Source of the DNA: CAZXIC01 sp964640195
GTDB lineage: Archaea > Iainarchaeota > Iainarchaeia > Iainarchaeales > GCA-2688035
Assembly: GCA_964640195.1 (NCBI GenBank)
Contig: CAZXIC010000007.1
Location: 1 to 43,103 of the forward strand
Direction of reading: 5' to 3'
Length of the DNA stretch: 43,103 nt
Shown here: positions 15,812-24,337 of the stretch, in pieces
Numbering within the stretch: position 1 is the stretch's first letter
How the letters are laid out: each line of letters opens with the position of its first letter
Made by a program: the position numbers and the translations under genes
Notes under the pieces: generated by a model
Seen by the model: only the letters and a program-made list of their open reading frames with translations
The model's database searches: none
What the model was told of the DNA's origin: nothing

Positions 15812-16894
15812 TTGAAGAGCATTGTTGAAAACGCTATGGACAAATCCTCCAGCAGGGTTGAGGAGGACAGGATTGAGGAGTTTGGAACGCCCAAGATAAT
15901 GGTTGTAGGCATCGGCGGCGCAGGCTGCAACGGCGTGAACAGGCTGGCAAACATGGGCATCTCCGGTGCGCAGCTGGTTGGGGTCAACACAGACAAGCAG
16001 CATCTCGCATTGATAAACGACGAGCTGACAAAAATACTGATTGGAAAGAGCGTTACTCGCGGATTGGGGGCAGGGGGCTTCCCTGAAATCGGGGCAAAGG
16101 CAGCAGAGGTTAGCAGGAACGCCCTGGAAGAGGTGCTCAGCGATGTTGACATGCTGTTTGTTTCAGCCGGAATGGGCGGCGGCACTGGAACAGGGGCAGC
16201 GCCGATAATCGCGGAAATCGCGAAAGAGCAGGGCGCAATAGTGATAGCGATTGTGACATATCCCTTTGCCTTGGAAAAAGCGAGGCTGATAAAAGCAGAG
16301 GATGGAATCGAAAAGCTGCGGGAAACAACCGATACGGTTGTAGTTATTGACAACAACAGGCTGGTTGAGCTTGTGCCAAACCTGCCGATTCAGGACGCGT
16401 TCAAGGTCGCAGACGAGGTAACCGCAAGAACTGTAAGGGGCATAACCGAGACGATTACCCAACCCAGCCTCATCAACCTGGACTTTGCCGATGTAAGGGC
16501 TGTGATGAGCAACAAGGGCCTGAGCGTAATTGCTGTCGGCGAAAGCAAAAGCGTTGACAAGGTAAACGAGGTAGTGGAGGACACTCTGAAGAACGCCCTG
16601 CTTGACGTGGACATCGGCGGCGCAACAGGCGCGTTGATTCACATCACTGGAGGGCCAGAGCTGACTCTCGGGGAGGCAAACGCCGTAGGAGAGATGCTGA
16701 CTGAAAGGATTGACCCAAAAGCGCAGGTAATCTGGGGCGCGAGGGTTGACCCCACATTCGAGAACAAGATGGAGGTAATAACCATCTTCACTGGCGTGCA
16801 TTCCCCTTACATCAAGGGCCCAATCGGCAAGTCTTCTGCAATAGGCGCTCCAGCGCAAGCAAGAGGCGAGCTGGGGATAGATTTCATAAGGTAA
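15812..16894 (+). CDS. ftsZ: Cell division GTPase FtsZ
   Basis: This 360-residue tubulin-family GTPase forms the division ring. The GTP-binding signature GGGTGTG is at residues 122-128, preceded by IGGAGCNGVNRL. The T7 loop NLDFADVRAVM supplies the catalytic Asp residues for the next subunit. The protein ends in the short conserved LGIDFIR after a variable linker. It starts with TTG 15812, chosen because GGGAGGGGTGGT stands just upstream and the MKSIVENA leader is typical. It is monocistronic, followed by T-rich tracts at 16915-17035. Confidence 0.96.
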   Translation: MKSIVENAMDKSSSRVEEDRIEEFGTPKIMVVGIGGAGCNGVNRLANMGISGAQLVGVNTDKQHLALINDELTKILIGKSVTRGLGAGGFPEIGAKAAEVSRNALEEVLSDVDMLFVSAGMGGGTGTGAAPIIAEIAKEQGAIVIAIVTYPFALEKARLIKAEDGIEKLRETTDTVVVIDNNRLVELVPNLPIQDAFKVADEVTARTVRGITETITQPSLINLDFADVRAVMSNKGLSVIAVGESKSVDKVNEVVEDTLKNALLDVDIGGATGALIHITGGPELTLGEANAVGEMLTERIDPKAQVIWGARVDPTFENKMEVITIFTGVHSPYIKGPIGKSSAIGAPAQARGELGIDFIR

Positions 16895-17028
16895 AATTGA
16901 AAGGGCAATACCACCCCTTTCACTTCTTCTTTTTTCTTTTTTTGCGGCAATAGTGTTGCAGCCTTCACTCCTCCCTTTTTTCTTTTTTTGCTGGAATACG
17001 GCTGCAGCCATTCGGCGCTTCCTTTTTT

Positions 17029-18468
17029 TCACAGGAAAAAGGGCAGGATGTTTATCGCAACAAGCCCTGCGACAATCCACAGGAACAGCCTGCCGATGAA
17101 TCTCTCTGTTTCCTCGCTTTTCATGTGCAGGAATCCGAAGTATGGCAGCAGCAGTATCTTCACTATCCTTCCGCCGTCAAACGGCTCAACAGGCAGAAAG
17201 TTTGCAATCGCAATAAAGAAGTTCAGCAGTATGAACCAGAAAATGAAATCGCCCAGCAGGCTTGCCACCATGGAGAATGCCTTATAGTCAGCAGGGATTT
17301 CATAGCTTGGATTAAGCCTTTCATCAAGCTCAAGCCTTATGATGCCCAGCTCGTTCGGCTCAATTGTTTCAGTCACTTTCCTGCCCTCTTCATCCAAAAC
17401 CTCAAATGTAACAGGCTTCCCTTCGCCCTCCAACAGAACAGCGCTCATCACCGCACTTGCGGTGCTTGCGGTAACTATGTTGACATCGTTTATTTTCAGC
17501 AGCTGCATCCCTGGAAAGAGCCTGCCAAAGGCAGGGTTTTCGTACTGCTCCCCGCAGAACTCTATTTTTTCCTCAACACCCGTTATTACAACTGCCTGCA
17601 CGCTGGTTGTTTTTATGGTATAGGCCCAGGGATAGATGAAGGGCATGAATATTGCCAATGATAGGAGCAGCAAAACCACCGGCAGCAGGAGGCTTGCGTA
17701 CAAATTGCTGGCAGGCCCCGCGCTGTAAACCCTCAACTGCTCTTCCCTGCTCTTTCTTTTCAGTTCTTTTTCATCAGGCTCAACAAACGCTCCAATCGGC
17801 AGCAGGCCAAGCAGCAACACCCCAGCGCTTTTGATTTTTACGCCGATTTTTCTCGCAATTATGCCGTGCATCCCCTCGTGCATCAGCAGGATGAGGACAA
17901 AGCTTAGCCAGCCGTGTAGGGGCACGACAATCGGCACCTTCGGAATCTGGATTCCTGGCAGGATTGGCGCAATGCCAGGGCAGACCTTTTTCCCAAGCAG
18001 GATGCTCTGCAGGATAAATACAGCGTATGCCGCAAGCATCATCAGCATCATTCCGCCCAGCCCGGCTACAGCAAAAGCCAGCTTGAACGCAACGTTAAAG
18101 CCTTTTATGAACGGGCTGGTAAAAATCGCCTGGAAAAGCCCGAAAAATCCAGCCAAGAACTCAAGCAGAAAATAGAGGAGCAAGGCAGAGGAAACGAACA
18201 GCCCTGCCCTTGCAGCCCTTGTTTTTTTCCTGCCCCACTTGAAATCAACTGCGATTGCCCCAAAACCAAGTATCAGCCCAATGTCAGCAAACGCATTCAA
18301 AAAGCGCCTGTGCTTTGTGAACCTGTCAAGCAGCGGGATAAAGCGCTTTGTCTTGACAAGGGAAATAATATAGTATGTCTGGGCTCTTCCGCTCCTTTTA
18401 AGAAAGTAGGTTGAGCCGAAGAAAAAGGCAAGGATTGCCGCAACCCATGCAAGAAAGACAATGTCCAT
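17029..18468 (-). CDS. Site-2-protease-like intramembrane metalloprotease (M50)
   Basis: This 479-residue membrane protein has HEGMH (residues 197-201), the HExxH zinc motif, inside a helix. A C-terminal FLPVEPFDGGR carries the third zinc ligand, as in LDG motifs of S2P enzymes. Between them lies a luminal PDZ-like region (about residues 300-400) with GMQLLKINDVNI. Extra N-terminal helices precede the protease core. It probably cleaves membrane-anchored substrates, but none is evident. The gene ends 9 bases after the MBF1 gene on the same strand, so they may be co-transcribed. Confidence 0.88.
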   Translation of the reverse strand: MDIVFLAWVAAILAFFFGSTYFLKRSGRAQTYYIISLVKTKRFIPLLDRFTKHRRFLNAFADIGLILGFGAIAVDFKWGRKKTRAARAGLFVSSALLLYFLLEFLAGFFGLFQAIFTSPFIKGFNVAFKLAFAVAGLGGMMLMMLAAYAVFILQSILLGKKVCPGIAPILPGIQIPKVPIVVPLHGWLSFVLILLMHEGMHGIIARKIGVKIKSAGVLLLGLLPIGAFVEPDEKELKRKSREEQLRVYSAGPASNLYASLLLPVVLLLLSLAIFMPFIYPWAYTIKTTSVQAVVITGVEEKIEFCGEQYENPAFGRLFPGMQLLKINDVNIVTASTASAVMSAVLLEGEGKPVTFEVLDEEGRKVTETIEPNELGIIRLELDERLNPSYEIPADYKAFSMVASLLGDFIFWFILLNFFIAIANFLPVEPFDGGRIVKILLLPYFGFLHMKSEETERFIGRLFLWIVAGLVAINILPFFL

Positions 18469-18477
18469 GGCAAAGCC

Positions 18478-18900
18478 CTACTCCTGCTTTTTCAGTTTTA
18501 TGCCCAGCTGCTTTTCCAGTTTTGCAATCAACGAATCACTGGGCTTTATCGCCTGCCCTTCAACCCTGTGCAGCAGCGATTCCTTTTCAAAGATTTTCCT
18601 CGCAAGCTCCTTGACTGTCAGCTTTTTCCGCTCGCGAGCTTTCCTGATAACCCTGCCATAATCCGGCAGCAGGTTAGTCCCCAAATCCATTTTCTCTGCT
18701 GCATAGCCAGGCCGCCTTATCTCGCGCAGCGACCTTGAAAAGCCAGGTGCAGGTGCAATTGTCACTGCGCTTCCAGCAGCCGGCTTTTCCATCTCTTTCC
18801 CGAATGCAGCGCATTCCTTGCAGACTATAAAGGTGCTGCCGTCCAGTTCAATCTTCTTTGTTTTTGCAGCAGGCTTTCCGCAAATCTCGCACTCCATCAA
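18478..18900 (-). CDS. mbf1: Multiprotein bridging factor 1, archaeal type
   Basis: This 140-residue protein has an N-terminal zinc ribbon (CEICGKPA at residues 4-11 and VCKECAAFG near 27-35) and a C-terminal cro/XRE helix-turn-helix (residues 80-135, with LTVKELARKIFEKESLLHRVE and QLGIKLKK). This is the archaeal MBF1 layout, where the protein interacts with the ribosome and transcription machinery. Two tandem ATGs (18900 and 18897) are possible starts. A TATA-like TTTTAATAAAA lies about 25 bases upstream on the minus strand. Confidence 0.9.
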   Translation of the reverse strand: MMECEICGKPAAKTKKIELDGSTFIVCKECAAFGKEMEKPAAGSAVTIAPAPGFSRSLREIRRPGYAAEKMDLGTNLLPDYGRVIRKARERKKLTVKELARKIFEKESLLHRVEGQAIKPSDSLIAKLEKQLGIKLKKQE

Positions 18901-18969
18901 ATGGAATAGAAACAGGAAATTTTATTAAAATGATTCAACGAAAGAGCAAACCCGGAAAAGGGAATTAGG

Positions 18970-19078
18970 GACACAATAAGGAAAAACCTTATTGTGTCAC
19001 AGCTAAGAGAGTTGGTTGAACTTAGTTACAGAATTGGGATAGGCTCACCAGACTAAGTTCTTGCAGAGAAAACTCTGC
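18970..19078. ncRNA. Candidate structured non-coding RNA with three perfect hairpins
   Basis: Between the divergent mbf1 and fen1 genes are three uninterrupted inverted repeats. GACACAATAAGG/CCTTATTGTGTC (18970-18981 with 18987-18998) has an AAAAA loop. GAACTTAGT/ACTAAGTTC (19018-19026 with 19052-19060) encloses a 25-base loop. GCAGAG/CTCTGC (19063-19068 with 19073-19078) has an AAAA loop. There is no open frame. I found no box C/D or rRNA-like signature. The strand is unknown, since the stems are symmetrical. Confidence 0.5.
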
Positions 19079-19202
19079 GTATAATATTGCTGCAGGGCTT
19101 ATATTTAAAGTTTTCTGTCGTTTTTCCACTTATCGCGGGAAATGTCCACTGCTTTTTTCTGGGAAATGAATTTAATGCCTTTTTTGCAGAAATACCTCTT
19201 GT

Positions 19203-20228
19203 ATGGGCACTGCAATCGGCGAACTGCTTGAGAAAGAGGAAATCAGCCTGGATTTTTTGTCCGGAAGAAAGGTTGGTGTTGACAGCTTCAACACACTGTA
19301 CCAGTTTCTTTCAATAATCAGGGGTAGAGATGGAACTCCGCTGATGGACAGCAGGGGCAGGGTGACAAGCCATCTCACAGGCCTGCTGTACAGGACAATA
19401 AACCTGCTTGAGGCAGGCGTGAAGCCTGTTTTCGTTTTTGACGGCGAGCCTCCCAAGCTTAAGGGCGAAACGGTTGAGCAGAGGCACAGGATAAGGACAG
19501 AGGCGAAAAAGAAATTTGAGAAGGCGAAAGAGAAAGGCAGGGAAGAGGAGGCAAGGAAGTATGCCCAGCAAGCAGTGCAGCTTACAGACGAGATGATTGA
19601 AGGTGCAAAGAAACTGGTTAGGCTGATGGGGCTGCCTGTTGTCCAAGCGCCGAGCGAGGGCGAAGCGCAAATCGCGGCAATGGTTTCTGCTGGCAAACTT
19701 TACGGCTGCGTCAGCCAGGACTTTGATGCGCTGCTGTTTGGAGCAGAAAAGCTGCTGAGGAACATTGCAATAACTGGGAAGAGAAAGGCGCCTGGCAGGG
19801 ACTTCTACTACGAGGTTAAGCCGGAAATGATTGAACTGCAGCGCAACCTCAAGGCAATGAAAATTGACAGGAAAAAATTGGTGTGGATTGGCATTATGGT
19901 TGGAACAGACTTCAACGAAAAGTTCCCAAAAATTGGACCGAAAACAGCGTTGAAGCTGGCTCAAAAGCACAAAAGCTTTGAGGAGATAACCAAGGAGACA
20001 AAGCACAAGCCTGACTTTGATTACAGGGAGATAGAGGAAATATTTTTGCACCCTGCTTCAACAAAGAGCTATGAGCTGGAATTCGGCCTGCCGGAAAAGG
20101 AAGAAATCAAGGGCTTTTTGTGTGACGAGCACGATTTTTCTGAGGAAAGGGTTGAAAACGCGCTGCGGAAGCTGGCTGACAAAATGAGCGAGAAGGGCGA
20201 GCAGAGCAGGCTGAACCAGTGGGGCTGA
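19203..20228 (+). CDS. fen: Flap endonuclease 1
   Basis: This 341-residue structure-specific nuclease removes 5' flaps in Okazaki fragment maturation and repair. The N domain has VGVDSFNTLYQFLS and VFVFDGEPPKLK. The internal domain has APSEGEAQIA and VSQDFDALLFGA, carrying the acidic metal ligands. The helix-hairpin-helix is near IGPKTALKLAQ. The C-terminus ends QSRLNQWG, resembling a PCNA-interacting QxxLxxWF box that lacks the last aromatic residue. The start fits the TATA TTATATTTAAAG near 19099-19110 with a long leader. Confidence 0.95.
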   Translation: MGTAIGELLEKEEISLDFLSGRKVGVDSFNTLYQFLSIIRGRDGTPLMDSRGRVTSHLTGLLYRTINLLEAGVKPVFVFDGEPPKLKGETVEQRHRIRTEAKKKFEKAKEKGREEEARKYAQQAVQLTDEMIEGAKKLVRLMGLPVVQAPSEGEAQIAAMVSAGKLYGCVSQDFDALLFGAEKLLRNIAITGKRKAPGRDFYYEVKPEMIELQRNLKAMKIDRKKLVWIGIMVGTDFNEKFPKIGPKTALKLAQKHKSFEEITKETKHKPDFDYREIEEIFLHPASTKSYELEFGLPEKEEIKGFLCDEHDFSEERVENALRKLADKMSEKGEQSRLNQWG

Positions 20229-20231
20229 AGC

Positions 20232-20888
20232 CTAACTCCCATACTTACCTTTCAACGGAACGAAAACAAAGCAACACTGTCTTGCTTTTTCAACCGCTTT
20301 TCCCTTTTGCTTTTCAACCAGAACCATTTCCTGGCTGAAGCTTCCGCCGACAGGCGCAACCAGCTTTCCGCCTTCGCGCAATTGTTCAACCAGCGGTTCT
20401 GGCACAGAGCTGCAGGCAGCGCTTATCAGGACTCTGTCAAACGGCGCTTCCTCTTTCCAGCCGAGGGTTCCGTTACTGCAGCGCAGCTGAATGTTTTCGT
20501 ATCCCAGTTCCACAAGTGTCCTTACAGCCCTTTGATGCAGTTCGTGCACCAGCTCGATGCCGAAAACCCTTCCCTTCTCTCCGACCAGCTCGCTAAGCAG
20601 CGCCGCAACATAGCCGCTGCCAGCGCCAACCTCAAGAACTCTGCTGCCTTCTGGAACTGCAAGCATTTCAAGCATTACCGCAATCGTGCTGGGCTGGCTG
20701 ATTGTCTGCCCGAAGCCAATCGGAAAAGCGCTGTCGCTGTAAGCATAGCCAGACATTTCCTTTGGAAAGAATTTTTCCCTCGGCACTGCAAGGAATGCCT
20801 GTTTTACGCTGCTGCTCTTGAGGCTGCCGTAAGCAAGCATTGAGTCAACCAGCTGCTTTCTCGCCGCAGTAAAATTTTTGCCGGTCAA
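20232..20888 (-). CDS. pcm: Protein-L-isoaspartate O-methyltransferase
   Basis: This 218-residue SAM-dependent methyltransferase repairs isoaspartyl damage in proteins. GFGQTISQPSTIAVML is the family-specific substrate region. VLEVGAGSGYVAALLSEL is SAM motif I and VFGIELV its acidic ribose-binding strand. FDRVLISAACSSVPEPLVEQL is the later conserved region. The length is normal. Its start overlaps the end of the upstream regulator by 4 bases, so they are translationally coupled. It is convergent with fen1. Confidence 0.93.
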   Translation of the reverse strand: MTGKNFTAARKQLVDSMLAYGSLKSSSVKQAFLAVPREKFFPKEMSGYAYSDSAFPIGFGQTISQPSTIAVMLEMLAVPEGSRVLEVGAGSGYVAALLSELVGEKGRVFGIELVHELHQRAVRTLVELGYENIQLRCSNGTLGWKEEAPFDRVLISAACSSVPEPLVEQLREGGKLVAPVGGSFSQEMVLVEKQKGKAVEKARQCCFVFVPLKGKYGS

Positions 20889-21814
20889 TTCAGTTTCTCC
20901 CTTTCCTTAATCAGCAGCATCAAATCCTTGAATTTGCTCAGGGTGTCCAACTCTTCCTCACCAACAACCGGCACCTGCTCAATTCTAGTATACTTTGCCT
21001 CTTTTGAGATTATCAGCGGCTTGCCCTTAAAAACCTCGCGCGTTTTGCCCAAAGCAATTGCCTTTTTCTCAATGTCAATGCGCTGCACGCCCTTTCCAAT
21101 TAAGAGGTTTTCTTCCGGCTTGCTGTAAGCCCTGAATGGTGAATGCTTAAACAACGCGATTTTAACTCCCAAATCATGCACCTTCCCCAAAGCCTTGTCC
21201 TCAATCTCTTCAGTGTACATTTTCCTGATTTCCCTTTCCCTTGGCTTCTTCTCAGCAAACAAATCAATTTTCTTAATCAGGTTGGTTGCAAGCGCGTCCT
21301 CAAGCTTTTCAGCAGTTGCCAGAGAGGCGGTTGCGCCCTTCTCATACCTATGGATTGACTCCTGCGTGCTGTCCACTTCTGCGGCAAGCTGTTGCAGCGT
21401 AAGCCCAAGCTGCTTTCTTTTCTCTCTCAACTTCTCCCTGTCAAGCTCGACAATGCTTTTCCCCTTGAAGTACTTTATTGAGGGAAAATGCCCGTCAAGC
21501 AGTTCCCTGAAAGAATGCAGGTTCAGTGCCGTCAAACCATACCTTTCGTACAGCACGCCGTTGTGCAGGATAAAAGCCTTGCTCTTTTCCCCAATTACAA
21601 GAACAGTTGCGTTGAAGAGGGTTGCGATTTTGCGCAGCTCTTCCGCATGCTCCTCATGCAATGCGTCAATGTTGTTGAATGCCTTCAAAACAAGCGTCAA
21701 ATCAGGCCTCTTTGCAACAAGGTCAAAGCAGGCGTTGCTGTGCAGGAAGCTCTCGACAGAAAAGCCTTTCTCCCTGAGCAACGCAATTGCCCTCAACAGA
21801 ATCGTTTCCCTCAA
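20885..21814 (-). CDS. Archaeal XRE-family HTH transcription regulator with N-terminal nuclease-like domain
   Basis: This 309-residue protein has an N-terminal alpha/beta domain (residues 1-110, with the pattern DLVAKRPDLTLVLKAFNNID). It continues with a cro/XRE helix-turn-helix (about residues 130-185, LRKQLGLTLQQLAAEVDSTQ-like region with YEKGA) and a C-terminal ligand or dimerisation domain. This arrangement is the conserved 'putative HTH-type transcriptional regulatory protein' of archaea, function unknown. It is coupled to pcm. A TATA-like tract (ATTTAAATAA) lies about 25 bases upstream of the start. Confidence 0.85.
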   Translation of the reverse strand: MRETILLRAIALLREKGFSVESFLHSNACFDLVAKRPDLTLVLKAFNNIDALHEEHAEELRKIATLFNATVLVIGEKSKAFILHNGVLYERYGLTALNLHSFRELLDGHFPSIKYFKGKSIVELDREKLREKRKQLGLTLQQLAAEVDSTQESIHRYEKGATASLATAEKLEDALATNLIKKIDLFAEKKPREREIRKMYTEEIEDKALGKVHDLGVKIALFKHSPFRAYSKPEENLLIGKGVQRIDIEKKAIALGKTREVFKGKPLIISKEAKYTRIEQVPVVGEEELDTLSKFKDLMLLIKEREKLN

Positions 21815-22121
21815 TTCAAGCCCCCGCAGGGAGTGTAAAGATTTAAATAACTTGGAAGCTTAAGTTTTATTATGACAGTCGCCACAGGCAGGGCAGCTGG
21901 TTTGCCAAAAGAAAGGAACGCAGCCAGCAATAAATTTCTCTGCTTTTCTGCATTTAGGGACAGGAAATGCGCGAGGGATGTGCTGTGATTAAAAAAAGGC
22001 ACGGGTCCGGACAAAAAATTCCCACAAACATTAAGGGCAGAAGATCGCAGTGCCGCGGCAGGGGTTCCAAGCCCCCTAGAAGGGGGCAGCGGGCGAATTG
22101 ATTTAGGCAGGTCTTTTTCCA
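21815..22121. other. Intergenic region with GC-rich hairpin
   Basis: About 300 bases with no gene that I trust. A 7-bp hairpin GCCCCCT-AGA-AGGGGGC lies at 22071-22087, about 35 bases past the UbiA gene end. AGGGGTTCCAAGCCCCCT directly before it looks like a T-arm but has no tRNA around it. A 104-codon minus-strand frame (21811-22125) begins at an ATGA overlap with the UbiA stop but has atypical composition. Confidence 0.45.
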
Positions 22122-22946
22122 TCATATCGCCCCGGCCAGGAAGCCAAGCAATGCAAGCAGCATCGCTGCCTTTGAGAGGGTCTGCGCCTGCCTGAACTGC
22201 TTTTTCACTGTTTTCCCGAAGCTGAGCAGGAACAGGAGGTTTGCGACTGAAACAACCGCAACGAAAAACAGTTTGCCGAATGCGAGCAGGAAAACAGGGA
22301 TGTAGACAAAGACGATTGCAGCAGCGTAGTAGATGAATATGATGCTCTCAACGCTTTTCTGCTGCAGCAGCATTGGCAGTGTTACCTTGTGGCTCCTGTC
22401 TGCTTCAACATCCTCCAAATCCTTGATGAGCTCCCTTGCAGTGTTTGCGAACAGCGCTGCAGCCGCAAGGAAGCCTATAACAGCGTAGTTCCCTATGAGC
22501 GAGGCGCCGAAGACAAGGGTGAATGCTGTTCCTGACGCGACAACGAAATTGCCCAAGTACTTTGCCTTTGCCATCAGCCTGCTGTAGACAATAAAAATCA
22601 TGCTGAACGTAAAGGCTATTGCAAACGCCACTGGCGTCAGGTAGTGGAATGCAAGGAGGTTGCCCAGAAGGAGGAGAAGCGAGGCGTAAGCCAGTGCAGC
22701 AAGGGGCTTTATTGCCCCGGTGACTATCGGCTTATCCGGGTGCAGCTTTCTGTCGATTTCCCTATCATAATAGTCGTTTACAACCATGCCGCCAGCGCAA
22801 ACCAGGAAGGCAACTGCCATCGCGACTGCAACCGCGAAATTGAATTGTATGGAGGAAGAGGCAATGCTGTATCCGACCAGCGTGCCGAAGGCTGCCATCG
22901 CACAGTTCAAAGGCCTCAGTATTGTTATGAAATGCCTCAAAGCCAT
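22122..22946 (-). CDS. UbiA-family prenyltransferase, probably digeranylgeranylglyceryl phosphate synthase
   Basis: This 274-residue, nine-helix membrane enzyme has NDYYDREIDRKLHPDKP, the first Asp-rich NDxxDxxxD motif, and DLEDVEADRSHK, the second. In archaea this subfamily (starting LRPLNCAMAA) attaches the second geranylgeranyl chain to form the archaeal core lipid. The motif spacing and GTLVGYS N-terminus fit that enzyme better than menaquinone or heme UbiA members. It is a single gene with an AT-rich promoter at about 22965-22980. Confidence 0.85.
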   Translation of the reverse strand: MALRHFITILRPLNCAMAAFGTLVGYSIASSSIQFNFAVAVAMAVAFLVCAGGMVVNDYYDREIDRKLHPDKPIVTGAIKPLAALAYASLLLLLGNLLAFHYLTPVAFAIAFTFSMIFIVYSRLMAKAKYLGNFVVASGTAFTLVFGASLIGNYAVIGFLAAAALFANTARELIKDLEDVEADRSHKVTLPMLLQQKSVESIIFIYYAAAIVFVYIPVFLLAFGKLFFVAVVSVANLLFLLSFGKTVKKQFRQAQTLSKAAMLLALLGFLAGAI

Positions 22947-22998
22947 CCAGATAATTCTTCCCTAAAAATCTTATTAAATAAACCACTTCGGCGTTAAA

Positions 22999-23358
22999 TC
23001 AAAGCTCGCAGTCCCTGCAGTTCACGTTCTCGCAGTGCTCGTTGCGCACCTTCCAGCGCAGCCCCCAGCGCTTCATCCCGTGGATGATTTTCATGAAATC
23101 CTCGCCCATTCCTGTCAGCCTATACTGGGATTTCACCGGGAATGTCTTGGCACTCACCCTCTTCTTCACCAAGCCCTGCTTCTCAAGCTCGCGCAGCCTG
23201 GCAGAGAGAATTTTAGGCGTAATGTTCATCAGGCTGCTCTTGAGCCTTGAGTAGCGCTTCCATTTCGTTTTTCCCTTGTACAGCTCGACCAGCAGCAGCA
23301 GGGTCCACTTTTTGCCGATAAAACCCGCAACCTGGTAGATAGGGCAGCGCTTGTTCAT
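22999..23358 (-). CDS. HxlR-family winged-helix regulator with Cys-rich tail
   Basis: This 119-residue protein has the HxlR/DUF24 winged helix: CPIYQVAGFIGKKWTLLLL at the start, then a recognition helix with MNITPKILSARLRELEKQG, then the wing. Unlike typical members, its last 12 residues carry three Cys (CENVNCRDCEL), and Cys5 follows KR. Cys residues let HxlR proteins sense thiols or metals. The divergent operon encodes rhodanese, desulfoferrodoxin and a TRASH permease, a fit with redox or metal sensing. Half-sites at 23360-23417 flank its start. Confidence 0.85.
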   Translation of the reverse strand: MNKRCPIYQVAGFIGKKWTLLLLVELYKGKTKWKRYSRLKSSLMNITPKILSARLRELEKQGLVKKRVSAKTFPVKSQYRLTGMGEDFMKIIHGMKRWGLRWKVRNEHCENVNCRDCEL

Positions 23359-23359
23359 G

Positions 23360-23417
23360 CTATACTTTAAGAAACTTAAAACTATTTATATAAGTATAGG
23401 CAATATATTAAGTATAC
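23360..23417. promoter_or_regulatory. Probable HxlR operator: three TATACTT half-sites
   Basis: CTATACTT at 23360-23367 touches the HxlR start codon. The inverted AAGTATAG lies at 23392-23399 and AAGTATAC at 23410-23417. The spacing centres are 32 and 18 bases. The second and third overlap the AT-rich TATA-like region (TTTATATAAG) of the rightward operon. This layout suits an autoregulated divergent promoter. Confidence 0.55.
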
Positions 23418-23487
23418 AAAAGATACCACGCAAGGCGTTTTGCATTGACACCCCTTTTGGGAGGCCTGGAATGGGCTTTTCATGCTT

Positions 23488-23520
23488 GGGGGCAGCTGCT
23501 ACACGGAGGCGGCTGCCCCC
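23488..23520 (+). other. GC-rich hairpin in the leader of the rhodanese operon
   Basis: GGGGGCAGC (23488-23496) pairs perfectly with GCTGCCCCC (23512-23520), nine base pairs around a 15-base loop. It lies between the predicted start of transcription (about 23425) and the GGAGGTGGAGG ribosome site at 23544-23554, so it is part of a roughly 130-base leader in a genome where many genes are leaderless. Confidence 0.5.
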
Positions 23521-23556
23521 CATCCCCCCAAAATGCGAAAAATGGAGGTGGAGGAA

Positions 23557-23892
23557 ATGAATGAACTGAAGAAAGAGGAACTGAAGCGGATGCTTGACGC
23601 AAAAGAGGATTTTGCCCTGGTGAATGTCCTGCCAGAACAATACTTCAACAGGGAGCACATTCCGGGTTCAATAAACGTAAGCGTGCACGACCCTGGCTTT
23701 CTGGAAAAGTTCATGGAAGCTGTGCCGGACAAGGCAAGGAAGGTTGTGGTTTACTGCGCTTCCTTTGAGTGCACCGCCTCGCCAACCGCAGCAGCAAAGC
23801 TGAGGAAGGCAGGCTACAAAAACGTTTTGGACTACGAGGGAGGAATCAAGGGCTGGAAGGAGGCAGGCTATCCGCTGCAAGCCAGCAGATGA
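23557..23892 (+). CDS. Single-domain rhodanese-like sulfurtransferase
   Basis: This 111-residue protein has a single rhodanese domain: LVNVLPEQYFNREHIPGSINV at the start, the active-site loop VVYCASFECTAS with the catalytic Cys at its beginning, and YEGGIKGWKEAGYP at the end. It can move sulfane sulfur to thiol acceptors. ATG 23557 is chosen because GGAGGTGGAGG lies directly before it; upstream ATGs at 23533 and 23542 have no such site. It is first in an operon with desulfoferrodoxin and a permease. Confidence 0.9.
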   Translation: MNELKKEELKRMLDAKEDFALVNVLPEQYFNREHIPGSINVSVHDPGFLEKFMEAVPDKARKVVVYCASFECTASPTAAAKLRKAGYKNVLDYEGGIKGWKEAGYPLQASR

Positions 23893-23942
23893 ATATATGC
23901 TTAAAAACGGTTTTGCGATTAAAGCAAAGGGAGGTGCCAGAA

Positions 23943-24326
23943 TTGGGAGTTGAAAAAATCGGGCAGGTCTACAAGTGCAATGTCTGCGGCAACATTGTTG
24001 AGGTGCTTACTGTTGGAGGTGGAGAGCTTGTCTGCTGCGGGCAGCCGATGCAGCTGCTTGAGGAGAAAACAAAGGACGAAGGAATGGAAAAGCACGTTCC
24101 AGTGGTTGAGAGAACTGGAAAGGGCGTGAAAGTCAAAGTCGGCTCAGTGCCTCATCCAATGGAGGAAAAACACTTCATCCAGTGGATTCAGTTAATTGCT
24201 GATGGCGTTTCCTACAGGAAATTACTTAAGCCTGGTCAAGCGCCTGAGGCAGAGTTCTGCGTCAAGGCAGATAAAATAAGGGCGAGAGAGTACTGCAACG
24301 TGCACGGTCTGTGGAAATCACAATAG
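23943..24326 (+). CDS. Desulfoferrodoxin / superoxide reductase
   Basis: This 127-residue protein starts at TTG 23943 after GGGAGGTG. The rubredoxin-like centre I ligands are Cys12, Cys15, Cys31 and Cys32 (YKCNVCGN, LVCCGQ). Centre II, which reduces superoxide to peroxide, has His ligands at H51 (EKHVPV) and in EEKHFIQW, plus Cys and His in the C-terminal CNVHGLW. All ligands are present, so the two-iron class is intact. It sits between rhodanese and a permease in the HxlR-controlled operon, consistent with oxidative-stress defence. Confidence 0.94.
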   Translation: MGVEKIGQVYKCNVCGNIVEVLTVGGGELVCCGQPMQLLEEKTKDEGMEKHVPVVERTGKGVKVKVGSVPHPMEEKHFIQWIQLIADGVSYRKLLKPGQAPEAEFCVKADKIRAREYCNVHGLWKSQ

Positions 24327-24337
24327 GAGGCGATGCT

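Noticed and set aside
22055..22080. T-arm-like AGGGGTTCCAAGCCCCCT
   Set aside because: No acceptor, D or anticodon arm around it, and position 57 is C rather than a purine.
21811..22125. 104-codon minus-strand frame starting with ATGA overlap after UbiA
   Set aside because: Composition (PLPPSRGLGTPAAALR-type) is unlike the genome's proteins and it runs through a GC hairpin; no family pattern.
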